Assembly: GCA_014843695.1 (NCBI GenBank)
Contig: CM026386.1
Location: 90,627,955 to 90,691,954, forward strand
Direction of reading: 5' to 3'
Length of the DNA stretch: 64,000 bases
Source of the DNA: Archivesica marissinica
Taxonomy: Eukaryota; Mollusca; Bivalvia; Venerida; Vesicomyidae
The notes under the pieces were generated by a model. That model ran no database searches. It had not been told where the DNA came from and saw only the letters and a program-made list of their open reading frames with translations. A program made the translations under genes and the position numbers. Every line of letters begins with the position of its first letter. Position 1 is the stretch's first letter. Positions 49,827 to 60,298 of this stretch are shown piece after piece.

Positions 49827-52820
49827 CCAGTAGGTTACAGTTGTACAGTTTGTACTTACACATCTTGAAGATCATTTTCTGCAAAAGACAAAGAAACACA
49901 TTCATTTTAAACTGTAATATTGTTGTGGATAGAAGATAATACGTAATATTATTCGTTCAAGCAATGTATTATGCGTATACTGTATAATATAGGTTTAATA
50001 TATTTGGATGCTGTCTTATAATTTATATGGAAATAACATGCCGATATCGTTAGCGTACCATTATACTGTAGCATTACCTCTACGTATATATAATGTTAGA
50101 CATTATAGACCATTACCTTGAACAGATCCACTCTTGACTGACTGCTGTGCATTGGTGTCTCCTTGGCTGCAATTCGATAACAGTATTTATAACATAACAA
50201 AATAAACCAGATTGTAAAGTGTATATGAAACTTCCGACTACTATAAAGAATTAATACATTTTACAAACATCAGAACCTCTATTTAGATAACAACTAATAC
50301 ATTCGTCATTGGCCTTTGTTAAGTGTCTGACTTTATAATATGATTGTATATAAAGCAATTACACATGTTTAAGAAAAAAGTTCAATCATGAAAACAACAT
50401 GATCACTGCAGTTCCACTGTGTATGACGTGTGTATGTCTATAAATAGTACCGTCTAGGGATGAAAGAGATATAACTTGTGATGCTTATGATTAGTAGTTT
50501 TTCCAATTGATACTGCACTGCTCTGGGGTATGATACAAACAGTTGGCAACATGATGTGTACGGATAATTTCCTTTACTATGAAGCGTGTATATAATTATT
50601 GTTTTGAAGTTTGTTTTTCAAATAGTGGGCATGTCTTTGTGTGTCATATTTTCGAATGCATATCAACTATTTGGTAATGATTTAAGCTTGGTATTAACTT
50701 TTGTTTTTACGAATTCCTTTTAATATTAGACATGTGTTCTTGAATCTATTATGTAGGTTATAACATGTTACTTGTGTCGGTGGTTGTCATTATTATCCAT
50801 GATTTAAGTATAAAAATAACTATGTCCTAGTGCAATATTTAAGGATTCTGGAAAGCTCTTTACTGAATCTAAATCCGTGTACGAAATTAAATGTCCATAT
50901 CAAATCGCGTAAAACATGCGAAACGGTTGACATATGAACAATGATTCAAACCACATCACTTTATTGGAAAAAATCATGGCATGGCATTTGCACAATTATA
51001 GTTCCTTCAAATGTTCTTTTTATGTCTGTGTTTTTCATTAAATATAATATTAATACATCCACAATGGTATGTACACCTGCACAAAATGACTCTTGTATTA
51101 ATGAACACATTTCATATTAATGAACACATTATTATAACCCTAAGTCGGGGCCTCATTTTCCCATTTTATAGAAGGGGTTTTCCAATAAAGGTAAACACAT
51201 CTTCAAAGATCCAGGTATAAGTGGAGTATAAGGGGAGGTATAGTGATCTAAGAGGATCCAATCTTCTTGGATGTTATAGGGGAACTATTTAAAGCGTTTC
51301 CTGGATAATATCGGACAGAGATAACGTAATAAGGTTTATTTCTGTGTAACCGATTGTAATAAATCCATATACCAGGGCCTCTATAAACTAGTTTATTTTA
51401 CATATCACATGATAACGGTAGCAGAGGGATTTAATGAATTGTGAGATTAGCATGGGCTGAACAACTATTTAACACAGTAAGAGACCTGACATATTACCAT
51501 TCACTTCAAACGAGACAACACGAACTGACCGTGAGTGGAGCAAACGTTGTGAGAATTTGGTCAGAGCGAAATGCGGATTTGATCACGTAAGTGCAATTTA
51601 TAGATATTTCTTTTAAAACTCAATTTGGCTACTATTCTCACTGTATATTTATAGCCAAATTGTGCAAGGAATCTTGACTGTTTTCACCAGCCTACAGAAG
51701 GTGGTGTCTTTTGCGTTATAGCTATTCGAGTAAATTATTGCAATGGTTTAGTATATAGTTTACTTTCACTCGAGTGCGAAACAAGTTCAGTATATAGAAC
51801 TTGATTACGATGCATTCACTTGATTACGCAACAAGTTCATTATGTAGAACTGACCGGGGTTTCATTCATTGTAAATTAGTAACCAGGTGGTTATTTATAC
51901 AACTATAGTTCGCCCGATGGCGAAACATGTTCCATTGGAATAAGGAGTCTAAGGCATGTTACTATGTTGCATACTTTGAATGTAATTACTTTATATTGTT
52001 ACTTTATATTGTCATGGATGTATAAATGTGAATGTCACTGTGAGATATCGTCCGGCTGATGTATGAATGGTGCCAGTCCGATACGTTATACGGCATCCGT
52101 CCGTTATGAACTAATGTAACCATACACCGCGTACAGTGAATAATTAAGGTGTTATGTACACAGCTTACAGTGTACAATTGACGTATTATGTATATACTCG
52201 TGTATGAGGGAACTTGATTGATATAATGGAACTTTGTCGATGTAATCACATAATTGAGATAAGATGTCACGAAACTGTATGTATTTACGCGGAAACTGGT
52301 GAATGAGATGCGAAGGGCACTATGAGATAGGAGCTGAGCCTACACCAGGTGGAACTGACTTAGTTAAGTCACAGGTATGGAATACCAATGAACATGCATA
52401 CTAGATGCTCGTCTTTAATATGACGTACTTATTATAAAATTGTAGCCGCACGCAACATGGAGTGGAGTGTGAGATGCTAACAGCTGGGGAACTGCCAATG
52501 TGTGGATAGCCGTCAAAGGACGTCACCCACGTAATCGCCCGATGAGCGACGACAGACCCACCAGGCTAAGCAACTAGCAGTGGAACTACCGACCGGAACG
52601 ACCCGGAGTTACCACGTGACCGGACAACCAGGAAACCGGCATAGGAGGTTGGCCCGACACGCTTAAGAGCGAACCAACCCAGATATATGTAAAACGTTAC
52701 ATCCTTGAAATATTCCGCGAATGATTAAATCAACAAGTGTCTAACCGGCAAAGAACTAACAACGGAACACGTGAACTTTTCAGGCCGCCAAATGACGTTT
52801 CAGTCATTACCTCTTGCATC

Positions 52821-52829
52821 TATATATAG
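52821..52829 (+). promoter_or_regulatory. Putative TATA box of the LTR promoter
   Basis: TATATATAG, about 100 bp before the LTR end and 25 bp ahead of the AATAAA signal. Position is consistent with a U3 core promoter; the transcription start cannot be fixed from sequence alone. Confidence 0.5.
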
Positions 52830-52851
52830 TATCATCATTCATTACCATGTA

Positions 52852-52857
52852 AATAAA
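52852..52857 (+). promoter_or_regulatory. Putative LTR polyadenylation signal AATAAA
   Basis: AATAAA about 70 bp upstream of the LTR end, in the right place to define the end of R in the 3' LTR copy. Confidence 0.5.
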
Positions 52858-52926
52858 TTGTAGATATTGTACATTGTCGTAGTATTCTACCATAGTGAGT
52901 AATCCCCCTTGGATCATCTTGTGTCA

Positions 52927-52943
52927 TGTTGTCAGAAGTGGGG
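52927..52943 (+). promoter_or_regulatory. Primer-binding site, tRNA-Leu-like
   Basis: TGTTGTCAGAAGTGGGG directly follows the LTR terminal CA. It is complementary to the 3' end of tRNA-Leu(CAA) as I recall it (…CCCACTTCTGACA plus CCA), with one mismatch in the CCA-pairing part and the position after GTGGG uncertain. First-strand synthesis would start here. Confidence 0.7.
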
Positions 52944-53412
52944 TATCCAGTCGATTACGATCTATGGGAAGAATACACTAACTACCTATTTGTAAAGGCT
53001 CTTCTATTTTAATGTTGCACAGATAGTTATAATATTTCGGTTTATCTTAAACGGCTTACACTTTGATATTGTAGACGTGTGCTCCAGTCGCAGACAAGAC
53101 AGAACAGACAACTCTACTGACCTGAAATGTGTCCTGGGGTGAGTTCAATATATTAAGGAAGACCCAATGATGATTCCCAGGTTGCGTAGTTAAGCACGTG
53201 CTGAGGGTTGTCGTTCCTTGTTATCTTGTATGACGGACTGCATAACATCACATATTACGGAGAGCTATATATAACCAACGGGTAACTAGTGAGTACTGGG
53301 TTGTGTATTCATAAAATAGGGTAGAGTACAGGGATTTGTATACCCTTAACCTACGAGTTAATAAGGTGGGTTAGTGTTATTGTAATTAGTGGGTAGTAGA
53401 CAGTGTAGAAAC
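52944..53412 (+). other. Untranslated leader between primer site and gag
   Basis: About 470 bp with no long open frame. It contains GGGGTGAGTTC (53136-53146), which looks like a splice donor but has no obvious use because gag-pol is a single ORF. Confidence 0.6.
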
Positions 53413-56400
53413 ATGAGTAGCCTTAAGGATTTGGCAGTCCTAGGAAAGGAGCTCGGGTATAAAGATGATGAACTTAGGAAGTTTGTTTCAGAGGAACAAG
53501 AGAAAGAAAGACTGGCCCGATTGAATGATAGACAGGCTGAGAAGGAGAAGTTAGAATTAGAAAATAAGAATCTTGAATTAGCTAGGCACGCTGAGAAGGA
53601 GAAGTTTGAATTAGCTAGGCAGGCTGAGAAGGAGAAGTTAGAATTAGGAAATAAGAATCTTGAATTAGCTAGGCACGCTGAGAAGGAGAAGTATGAATTA
53701 GAAAATCGGAGAATAGAGCTAGATAGAGCAGCAGAGAAACATAAGTTAGAAATAGAACTAGAGATGGAGAAAGATAAAATAGAAGCCGACCGAGTTAGAG
53801 CAGATGAGGAACATAAGAGAGCTTTAGAAGTAGTTGGTATGGAACATCAGAGAGCCATAGAGTTAGCAGAGTTAGCTAAGGACAGTAAGCCTAGTGTATC
53901 GAAGTCAGGGGGTGTTAGTCACGTGAAAGGGCCAAAATTACCTCCCTTTGAGGCAGACACGGATAACATGGATAGTTATTTGTCGAGATTTGAACGCTAC
54001 GCACAAGTCCAGGGTTGGGAACCAAATCAGTGGTCCCTGCATTTAAGTGCATTACTAAAGGGAAAAGCTCTAGATGTGTATTCCAGGTTACCATTTGATG
54101 ACTCTCTTGACTATGATAAGCTTAAGGTAGCATTACTTAAACGGTTTGAGCTAACCGAGGAAGGATTCCGAACCAGGTTTAAATTTGCTAAACCGGAGAA
54201 AGGGGAAACGTTTGTTCAGTTTTTAAGGCGGTCTAGGAACTATTTAGATCGATGGCTAGAATTAGGACATGTAGAGCAGACGTATGAGGCGGTGACAGAT
54301 TATTTGATCAGAGATCAGTTGCTTGGTATATGTAGTAGAGAGTTGTATGTATTTCTCAAGGAGAAACAGTTTACCCAGTCCAATGACATGGCTATACAAG
54401 CAGATTTGTTCTCGGAGGTCAGAGGTGGTGCTCAGAATGTAGTAACCCGAGATAGTAAAGGTTTTAATGGAAGTAAGAACCCTACTCCTGTATTTCCTCG
54501 GCAGAATAGAGACTATAGTAGGAAGGTCGCACCATATAGGAAGTGTAATAACTGTGGGATGACTAATCACAGAGCAGAAGACTGTAGACGGAGCGATGGT
54601 AAGGTAGCGATGGTGTCGGATGAACGCCCGAATAGCACCTTTTATGAGTTTAGAGGTAGAGGAAACTTTAGGCCACGTAGTCGTCTTAGGGGTAGAGGTA
54701 GAGGTTATCCTCCTCGTGGTGAAGGTAACTGTTGTGTGTCAGATACAGATGATACATGGGAAGAGTTGGGAGCTTTAAGTGATAGGAATTGTCCGTCCAA
54801 AGCCGGCAGATTGAATGGAAGACCGGTAGAGGTGATGCGTGATACGGGAAGTACTTGTGTTGTAGTGAGACGTGAGTTAGTGGCATCAGACCAGGTTCTG
54901 GGGAAAGATAGAGCGTGTCGATACATTGATGGTAGTGTTAGATATTTTCCGCTAGCAATGGTAGAGATTGACTGTCCGTACTTTAGTGGGCGAACAGAGG
55001 CGCTATGCGTAGACAATGCAATGTATGATGTTGTGTTAGGGAACATTGCAAGGGCAAAGTATCCAGAGTCTAATGATGTAGTGGTACAGGCTGTAGAGAC
55101 ACGGTCACAGGCTAAACAAAAACCGTATCGTAAATTGGGTGTCCCTAGTCCAGTGTTAGATATGTCCAGCCAGGAATTTGCGGAAAAGCAGACTAATGAT
55201 AAAGGGTTAGATAAACTAAGGAGCTTAGCGAACACAGGGGAAGAACGAAAATGTAAGGGATCGGGGACAGTAAAATTTGTCTTGAAGCGGTCTTTAATGT
55301 ATCGGGAATTTAGTTCTCGGGATGAGAGGAAGTCGCATCAGTTAGTTGTACCAACTGAGGGTAGGGAAGCTGTGCTTAAGTTGGCACATGACTCTCTCAT
55401 GGGAGGACATCTGGGGATTAGGAAGACCATGGATAGGGTCTTATCAGAGTTTTATTGGCCCGGGGTTGGCATGGACGTAACTAGATATTGTAGGTCATGT
55501 GACATTTGTCAGAGGACAATTTCCAAGGGAAAAACAATGAAAGTTCCGTTGGGGTATATGCCTTTTATTGATATTCCTTTTAAAAGGGTTGCTGTAGATA
55601 TAGTAGGACCTATTGAACCGATGACGGATAGGAAGAATAGATACATCTTAACCATGGTTGATTATGCTACAAGGTATCCTGAAGCGATTGCTTTACCCAG
55701 TATTGAAACCGAACGTGTAGCTGAGGCACTTGTAGACATGTTTAGCAGGTTAGGTGTACCAGAGGAAATGTTAACAGATTGTGGAACACAGTTTACATCT
55801 GCGATGATGAAGGAAGTCAGCCGACTACTATCAATGAAGCAGTTGACCACAACACCATACCATCCGATGTGTAATGGACTCGTGGAGAAATTTAACGGAA
55901 CGCTGAAGCAGATGCTACGACGAATGTGCGCAGAAAGACCGAAAGAGTGGGACAAATTCATCAACTCTATGTTGTTTGCTTACAGAGAAGTACCTCAGGA
56001 GAGTTTGGGTTTCTCGCCTTTTCAGTTATTGTACGGCAGGAAGGTGAGAGGACCGATGTCCATTCTCAAAGAATTATGGTCAAAAGATGTTGGGGATGCA
56101 GAAGTCAAGACGACATACCAGTATGTGTTAGACTTACAAACGAGAATGGAAGAGACATGTAAGATGGCACAGGACCAGTTGCGAAAAGCGAGTGGTAGAT
56201 ACCGGAAGTACTACAACAGGAAGGCTAGGAATCGTAAGTTTGTAGTGGGAAATCAGGCCTTAGTGTTACTTCCGGTGAATCACAATAAACTTTTATTGCA
56301 ATGGAAGGGTCCATATGAGGTTAAACAGGTGCTGAATGAATTAGACTATAGGATTGATGTAGAAGGGAAGCTCAGAACTTTTCATGCTAATATGTTGAAG

Positions 56401-57960
56401 CTTTACACAGAGAGAGACGCACAGAGACATGACGGTGTACTGACAGTAGTGTGTGCTGCAGTTATTGATGAGAGTCTGGACCCAGTTGATGATACAGAAG
56501 ACGCTGATCTGGGCGTAGACATGCCGATGGTATGTCCATCTACACAGGGATCAGAGACCGTACAGGATGTCGACGTGTCACCAACGCTACCAAGCGAACA
56601 ACGAACCGAAGTGGAGGGGTTGTTGGCCGAGTATAGGGATGTACTGACGGATCATCCAGGAATCACGAACCTGATGGAGCATGACATTAAGTTGACGACA
56701 ACGGATCCAGTCAGGGTGAAAGGATATCCTATCCCGTTCCACACGAAGACAACGGTAGCGGAAGAGGTGAGTAAAATGTTAAAATTAGGTGTGATAGAGC
56801 CGTCCAAGGCACCATTTTCCTCACCAGTTGTAATGATTAAAAAGAAAGATGGGTCAATCAGGTTCTGCATAGATTTCAGACAGCTGAACAAAGTGACCAT
56901 CTTCGATGCAGAACCAATGCCAAACATAGAAGAGATGTTTTCGAAACTGTCTAAATACAAGTACTTTTCCAAAATTGATCTTAGCAAAGGTTATTGGCAG
57001 GTACCACTTTCAGAGTCCGCAAAGGAGATGACGGCGTTTGAGACGTCAGACGGGTTGTTCCAGTTTAGAACAATGCCCTTCGGATTAGTCAATGCGCCAG
57101 CAACATTCTGCAGACTCATGAGAAAGGTACTTAAGGGACTACCAAGTACAGACAGCTTTGTTGATGACATCATGATTTTCACATTGCATTGGAACGAGCA
57201 TGTCGCAGCATTGCGAAATCAATTTGACAGATTACGAGAAGCTAGACTGACGGCGAAGCCATCAAAGTGTAGCATTGGGTACTTTGATATTGAGTGTTTG
57301 GGACACGTGATCGGTGAGGAACACACCCTGAAACCAATACCTTCAAAAGTCCAGAGTGTACAGGAGGCAACGAGACCACGTACCAAGAAAGCTGTTAAGT
57401 CATTTTTAGGAGTAGTAGGATTTTACCGGAAGTTTATTCCAAACTTTTCAGCGATTGCAGTACCTTTGACCGATCTGACGAAAAAAGGACAACCAAACAT
57501 AGTTGAATGGGGTGAACCCCAAGACAACGCATTTAAGACACTTAAACTTAGGTTAGTGGGTCCACCGATTCTGAAATTGCCAAATTTAGATGAACCATTC
57601 ATTCTAAGAACAGATGCTTCAGATTTTGGGTTAGGAGCGGTGTTGCTTCAGGACCAGAATGGGGAAAAACTGCCAGTTGCGTATGCTAGCAGGAAATTAC
57701 TTCCCAGAGAACGGAACTACGCCGTGATTGAGAAGGAATGCCTGGGAGTGGTGTGGGGAGTCAACAAGTTTCATCGATACTTATATGGGAAAGAATTCCT
57801 CCTTGAAACAGACCATCAGCCATTGACGTATCTCAACAAAGCAAAGATGGCAAATGCTAGACTGATGAGATGGGCTTTGGCACTCCAACCGTACCGAATG
57901 AGAATCATGGCTATTCCAGGACGTGAGAATATTGGAGCTGATTATCTCAGTCGCTTGTAA
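53413..57960 (+). CDS. gag-pol: Gag-Pol polyprotein of Gmr1-like element (1515 aa, intact)
   Basis: Single uninterrupted frame; I use the first ATG (53413) and not the in-frame GTG at 53389. Order: charged coiled coil with AEKEK repeats (residues about 28-150); capsid with a SCAN-like segment (about 250-320); zinc knuckle C-x2-C-x4-H-x4-C (378-391); protease DTGST (Asp 477); integrase with an H-H-C-C finger (about 658-700) and catalytic D729, D789, E825 (35-residue spacing); GPY module (966-968); reverse transcriptase with D1189 and FVDD (1249-1252); RNase H with D1401, E1442, D1467. All key catalytic residues are present. Integrase before RT is the Gmr1-type order. The protein packages, reverse-transcribes and integrates the element's RNA. 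No stop or frameshift separates gag from pol, so a single fusion product is expected. Antisense open frames within it are shadows. Confidence 0.96.
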   Translation: MSSLKDLAVLGKELGYKDDELRKFVSEEQEKERLARLNDRQAEKEKLELENKNLELARHAEKEKFELARQAEKEKLELGNKNLELARHAEKEKYELENRRIELDRAAEKHKLEIELEMEKDKIEADRVRADEEHKRALEVVGMEHQRAIELAELAKDSKPSVSKSGGVSHVKGPKLPPFEADTDNMDSYLSRFERYAQVQGWEPNQWSLHLSALLKGKALDVYSRLPFDDSLDYDKLKVALLKRFELTEEGFRTRFKFAKPEKGETFVQFLRRSRNYLDRWLELGHVEQTYEAVTDYLIRDQLLGICSRELYVFLKEKQFTQSNDMAIQADLFSEVRGGAQNVVTRDSKGFNGSKNPTPVFPRQNRDYSRKVAPYRKCNNCGMTNHRAEDCRRSDGKVAMVSDERPNSTFYEFRGRGNFRPRSRLRGRGRGYPPRGEGNCCVSDTDDTWEELGALSDRNCPSKAGRLNGRPVEVMRDTGSTCVVVRRELVASDQVLGKDRACRYIDGSVRYFPLAMVEIDCPYFSGRTEALCVDNAMYDVVLGNIARAKYPESNDVVVQAVETRSQAKQKPYRKLGVPSPVLDMSSQEFAEKQTNDKGLDKLRSLANTGEERKCKGSGTVKFVLKRSLMYREFSSRDERKSHQLVVPTEGREAVLKLAHDSLMGGHLGIRKTMDRVLSEFYWPGVGMDVTRYCRSCDICQRTISKGKTMKVPLGYMPFIDIPFKRVAVDIVGPIEPMTDRKNRYILTMVDYATRYPEAIALPSIETERVAEALVDMFSRLGVPEEMLTDCGTQFTSAMMKEVSRLLSMKQLTTTPYHPMCNGLVEKFNGTLKQMLRRMCAERPKEWDKFINSMLFAYREVPQESLGFSPFQLLYGRKVRGPMSILKELWSKDVGDAEVKTTYQYVLDLQTRMEETCKMAQDQLRKASGRYRKYYNRKARNRKFVVGNQALVLLPVNHNKLLLQWKGPYEVKQVLNELDYRIDVEGKLRTFHANMLKLYTERDAQRHDGVLTVVCAAVIDESLDPVDDTEDADLGVDMPMVCPSTQGSETVQDVDVSPTLPSEQRTEVEGLLAEYRDVLTDHPGITNLMEHDIKLTTTDPVRVKGYPIPFHTKTTVAEEVSKMLKLGVIEPSKAPFSSPVVMIKKKDGSIRFCIDFRQLNKVTIFDAEPMPNIEEMFSKLSKYKYFSKIDLSKGYWQVPLSESAKEMTAFETSDGLFQFRTMPFGLVNAPATFCRLMRKVLKGLPSTDSFVDDIMIFTLHWNEHVAALRNQFDRLREARLTAKPSKCSIGYFDIECLGHVIGEEHTLKPIPSKVQSVQEATRPRTKKAVKSFLGVVGFYRKFIPNFSAIAVPLTDLTKKGQPNIVEWGEPQDNAFKTLKLRLVGPPILKLPNLDEPFILRTDASDFGLGAVLLQDQNGEKLPVAYASRKLLPRERNYAVIEKECLGVVWGVNKFHRYLYGKEFLLETDHQPLTYLNKAKMANARLMRWALALQPYRMRIMAIPGRENIGADYLSRL

Positions 57961-58089
57961 TGCGAGGTAAGAAGGAACAGTAGTGTAAATTGTCGGTGGT
58001 AAGTTGTATATAGGTAGGTAGGACAATATTAGAGTAATTGTGTGAGTCGAAAACAAGTGTATCCACTTGTTCTCTATGGGGGAACGTGT
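57961..58089 (+). other. Short 3' untranslated region with purine tract
   Basis: Between the gag-pol stop and the 3' LTR. GGGGGAA (58078-58084) is the likely polypurine tract, five bases before the LTR start at 58090. Confidence 0.6.
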
Positions 58090-58508
58090 TGTCACAAAAT
58101 GACTCTTGTATTAATGAACACATTTCATATTAATGAACACATTATTATAACCCTAAGTCGGGGCCTCATTTTCCCATTTTATAGAAGGGGTTTTCCAATA
58201 AAGGTAAACACATCTTCAAAGATCCAGGTATAAGTGGAGTATAAGGGGAGGTATAGTGATCTAAGAGGATCCAATCTTCTTGGATGTTATAGGGGAACTA
58301 TTTAAAGCGTTTCCTGGATAATATCGGACAGAGATAACGTAATAAGGTTTATTTCTGTGTAACCGATTGTAATAAATCCATATACCAGGGCCTCTATAAA
58401 CTAGTTTATTTTACATATCACATGATAACGGTAGCACAGGGATTTAGTGAATTGTGAGATTAGCACGGGCTGAACAACTATTTAACACAGTAAGAGACCT
58501 GACATATT
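58090..58508 (+). repeat. 3' LTR of the Gmr1-like element, first 419 bp
   Basis: Begins TGTCACAAAATGACTC. It matches 51078-51495 of the 5' LTR with about three substitutions (for example GCACAGGG for GCAGAGGG, CACGGG for CATGGG) and one indel. It is cut by the gap at 58509, so about 1430 bp of LTR are missing. Confidence 0.95.
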
Positions 58509-59508
58509 NNNNNNNNNNNNNNNNNNNNNNNNNNNNNNNNNNNNNNNNNNNNNNNNNNNNNNNNNNNNNNNNNNNNNNNNNNNNNNNNNNNNNNNNNNNN
58601 NNNNNNNNNNNNNNNNNNNNNNNNNNNNNNNNNNNNNNNNNNNNNNNNNNNNNNNNNNNNNNNNNNNNNNNNNNNNNNNNNNNNNNNNNNNNNNNNNNNN
58701 NNNNNNNNNNNNNNNNNNNNNNNNNNNNNNNNNNNNNNNNNNNNNNNNNNNNNNNNNNNNNNNNNNNNNNNNNNNNNNNNNNNNNNNNNNNNNNNNNNNN
58801 NNNNNNNNNNNNNNNNNNNNNNNNNNNNNNNNNNNNNNNNNNNNNNNNNNNNNNNNNNNNNNNNNNNNNNNNNNNNNNNNNNNNNNNNNNNNNNNNNNNN
58901 NNNNNNNNNNNNNNNNNNNNNNNNNNNNNNNNNNNNNNNNNNNNNNNNNNNNNNNNNNNNNNNNNNNNNNNNNNNNNNNNNNNNNNNNNNNNNNNNNNNN
59001 NNNNNNNNNNNNNNNNNNNNNNNNNNNNNNNNNNNNNNNNNNNNNNNNNNNNNNNNNNNNNNNNNNNNNNNNNNNNNNNNNNNNNNNNNNNNNNNNNNNN
59101 NNNNNNNNNNNNNNNNNNNNNNNNNNNNNNNNNNNNNNNNNNNNNNNNNNNNNNNNNNNNNNNNNNNNNNNNNNNNNNNNNNNNNNNNNNNNNNNNNNNN
59201 NNNNNNNNNNNNNNNNNNNNNNNNNNNNNNNNNNNNNNNNNNNNNNNNNNNNNNNNNNNNNNNNNNNNNNNNNNNNNNNNNNNNNNNNNNNNNNNNNNNN
59301 NNNNNNNNNNNNNNNNNNNNNNNNNNNNNNNNNNNNNNNNNNNNNNNNNNNNNNNNNNNNNNNNNNNNNNNNNNNNNNNNNNNNNNNNNNNNNNNNNNNN
59401 NNNNNNNNNNNNNNNNNNNNNNNNNNNNNNNNNNNNNNNNNNNNNNNNNNNNNNNNNNNNNNNNNNNNNNNNNNNNNNNNNNNNNNNNNNNNNNNNNNNN
59501 NNNNNNNN
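58509..59508. other. Assembly gap (1000 N)
   Basis: Exactly 1000 unknown bases inside the 3' LTR. The remaining LTR alone needs about 1430 bp, and none of it appears to the right, so the stated length cannot be real. Confidence 0.98.
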
Positions 59509-59838
59509 ATACATACATACATACATACATACATACATACATACATACATACATACATACATACACATATACACACATATACACGCATACACACATACAC
59601 GCATGCACACACATACACACACACATACATATACATACACGCATACACACATACATACACATATACACGCATACATACACATATAAACACACATACACGC
59701 ATACACACATACACGCATACACAGACATACATACACATACATACACACACATTCACGCATACACACACATATACACATACATACACACACACACATACAC
59801 GCATACACACATACATACATACACAAAAACGCACACAT
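59509..59838. repeat. (ATAC)n / (ACAC)-rich microsatellite
   Basis: Starts as pure ATAC tetranucleotides (59509-59565), then degenerates into mixed ACAC, ATAC and GCAT units. Long open frames on both strands are low-complexity artefacts. Confidence 0.97.
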
Positions 59839-59839
59839 A

Positions 59840-60212
59840 TGTCGCAGACCGTCGGCGAGCACTAAGGGTGTGGGGATCGAGATCGACAAAGAAAGAGGAA
59901 ACTCTTTTATTTAAGTTAGACAATGAAAATCAAGTATTTACATCTGATCGATATTTCTCAAAAACTAACAGGTTATCAGTCAATGAAGATGAATAATATA
60001 TTATCGGGATGGTAGTCAAAAAGAGTAGCTATGGGGCGGATGTCTCATATGCATGCAGTAATTGGTTAGTAAAGAGCACGTGCTTAAATAGTGTCATGTG
60101 TCAGGTCAAATGTACGTGTCACTTATTTTAACTATTGGTCCAAGGGAAATAACTAAAAATATACTACACTGTACTACATATGCTACGTTACAAACTAACT
60201 GAAGGTGTTACA
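59840..60212 (-). mobile_element. Candidate solo LTR (373 bp), unrelated to the Gmr1-like LTR
   Basis: Read on the minus strand the segment starts TGTAACACCTTCAGTTAG and ends GACGGTCTGCGACA, giving TG...CA termini. An AATAAAAGAG polyadenylation-like signal lies near 59905. Length and ends fit an LTR. Against it, the flanking pentanucleotides (ACATA and AAGTT) do not match and no primer site or internal region adjoins, so it could be a rearranged copy or a coincidence. Confidence 0.5.
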
Positions 60213-60298
60213 AAGTTTTCAACTCACTGCTTCAAATAGTGGCAAAATGACAAGATGTGTTCAAAGAGTTTGTATTTATTAACAACAATTGCACCCTA

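Larger units (their letters stand above)
48774..51077. repeat. Duplicated block C, copy 3, joined to a piece of block D
   Basis: Collinear with block C copy 1 from AGGAATAAATTTCTTATATAGC (cf. 26352) to CATCACTTTATTGGA (about 50955). About 48995-49490 replaces roughly 100 bp of copy 1 and includes a SINE tail. At about 51050 block C joins a D-like segment (AATGGTATGTACACC, cf. 29722-29737) with no r24 array between. The Gypsy element is inserted right after ACACC (51073-51077). No gene is supported. Confidence 0.85.
51078..52926 (+). repeat. 5' LTR of the Gmr1-like element (1849 bp)
   Basis: Starts TGCACAAAATGACTC (one base shorter than the 3' copy, TGTCACAAAATGACTC) and ends GGATCATCTTGTGTCA immediately before the primer site. 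Both ends recur in the inverted solo LTR at 21000-22800. TATATATAG (52821-52829) and AATAAA (52852-52857) lie near the end, implying a U3 of about 1.75 kb and a very short R-U5. An LTR this long is large for the Gypsy group. Confidence 0.93.
51078..58508 (+). mobile_element. Gmr1-like Ty3/Gypsy LTR retrotransposon
   Basis: Near-complete element: 5' LTR 51078-52926, tRNA-like primer site, leader, one gag-pol ORF (53413-57960), purine tract, and the first 419 bp of the 3' LTR before the assembly gap. Integrase lies upstream of reverse transcriptase, a Copia-like order that among Ty3/Gypsy elements marks the Gmr1 group, first described from Atlantic cod. The capsid region resembles the SCAN domain, which is known to derive from such gag genes. 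The visible parts of the two LTRs differ by about three substitutions and one indel over 419 bp, so the insertion is young. The left target duplication is probably ACACC (51073-51077). Confidence 0.93.

Noticed and set aside
54262..56987. Minus-strand open frames of 100-176 codons within the Gypsy element
   Set aside because: They are antisense shadows of the gag-pol ORF, with no motifs of their own.
58444..59889. Long open frames on both strands spanning the second gap
   Set aside because: They consist of N plus the ATAC microsatellite.
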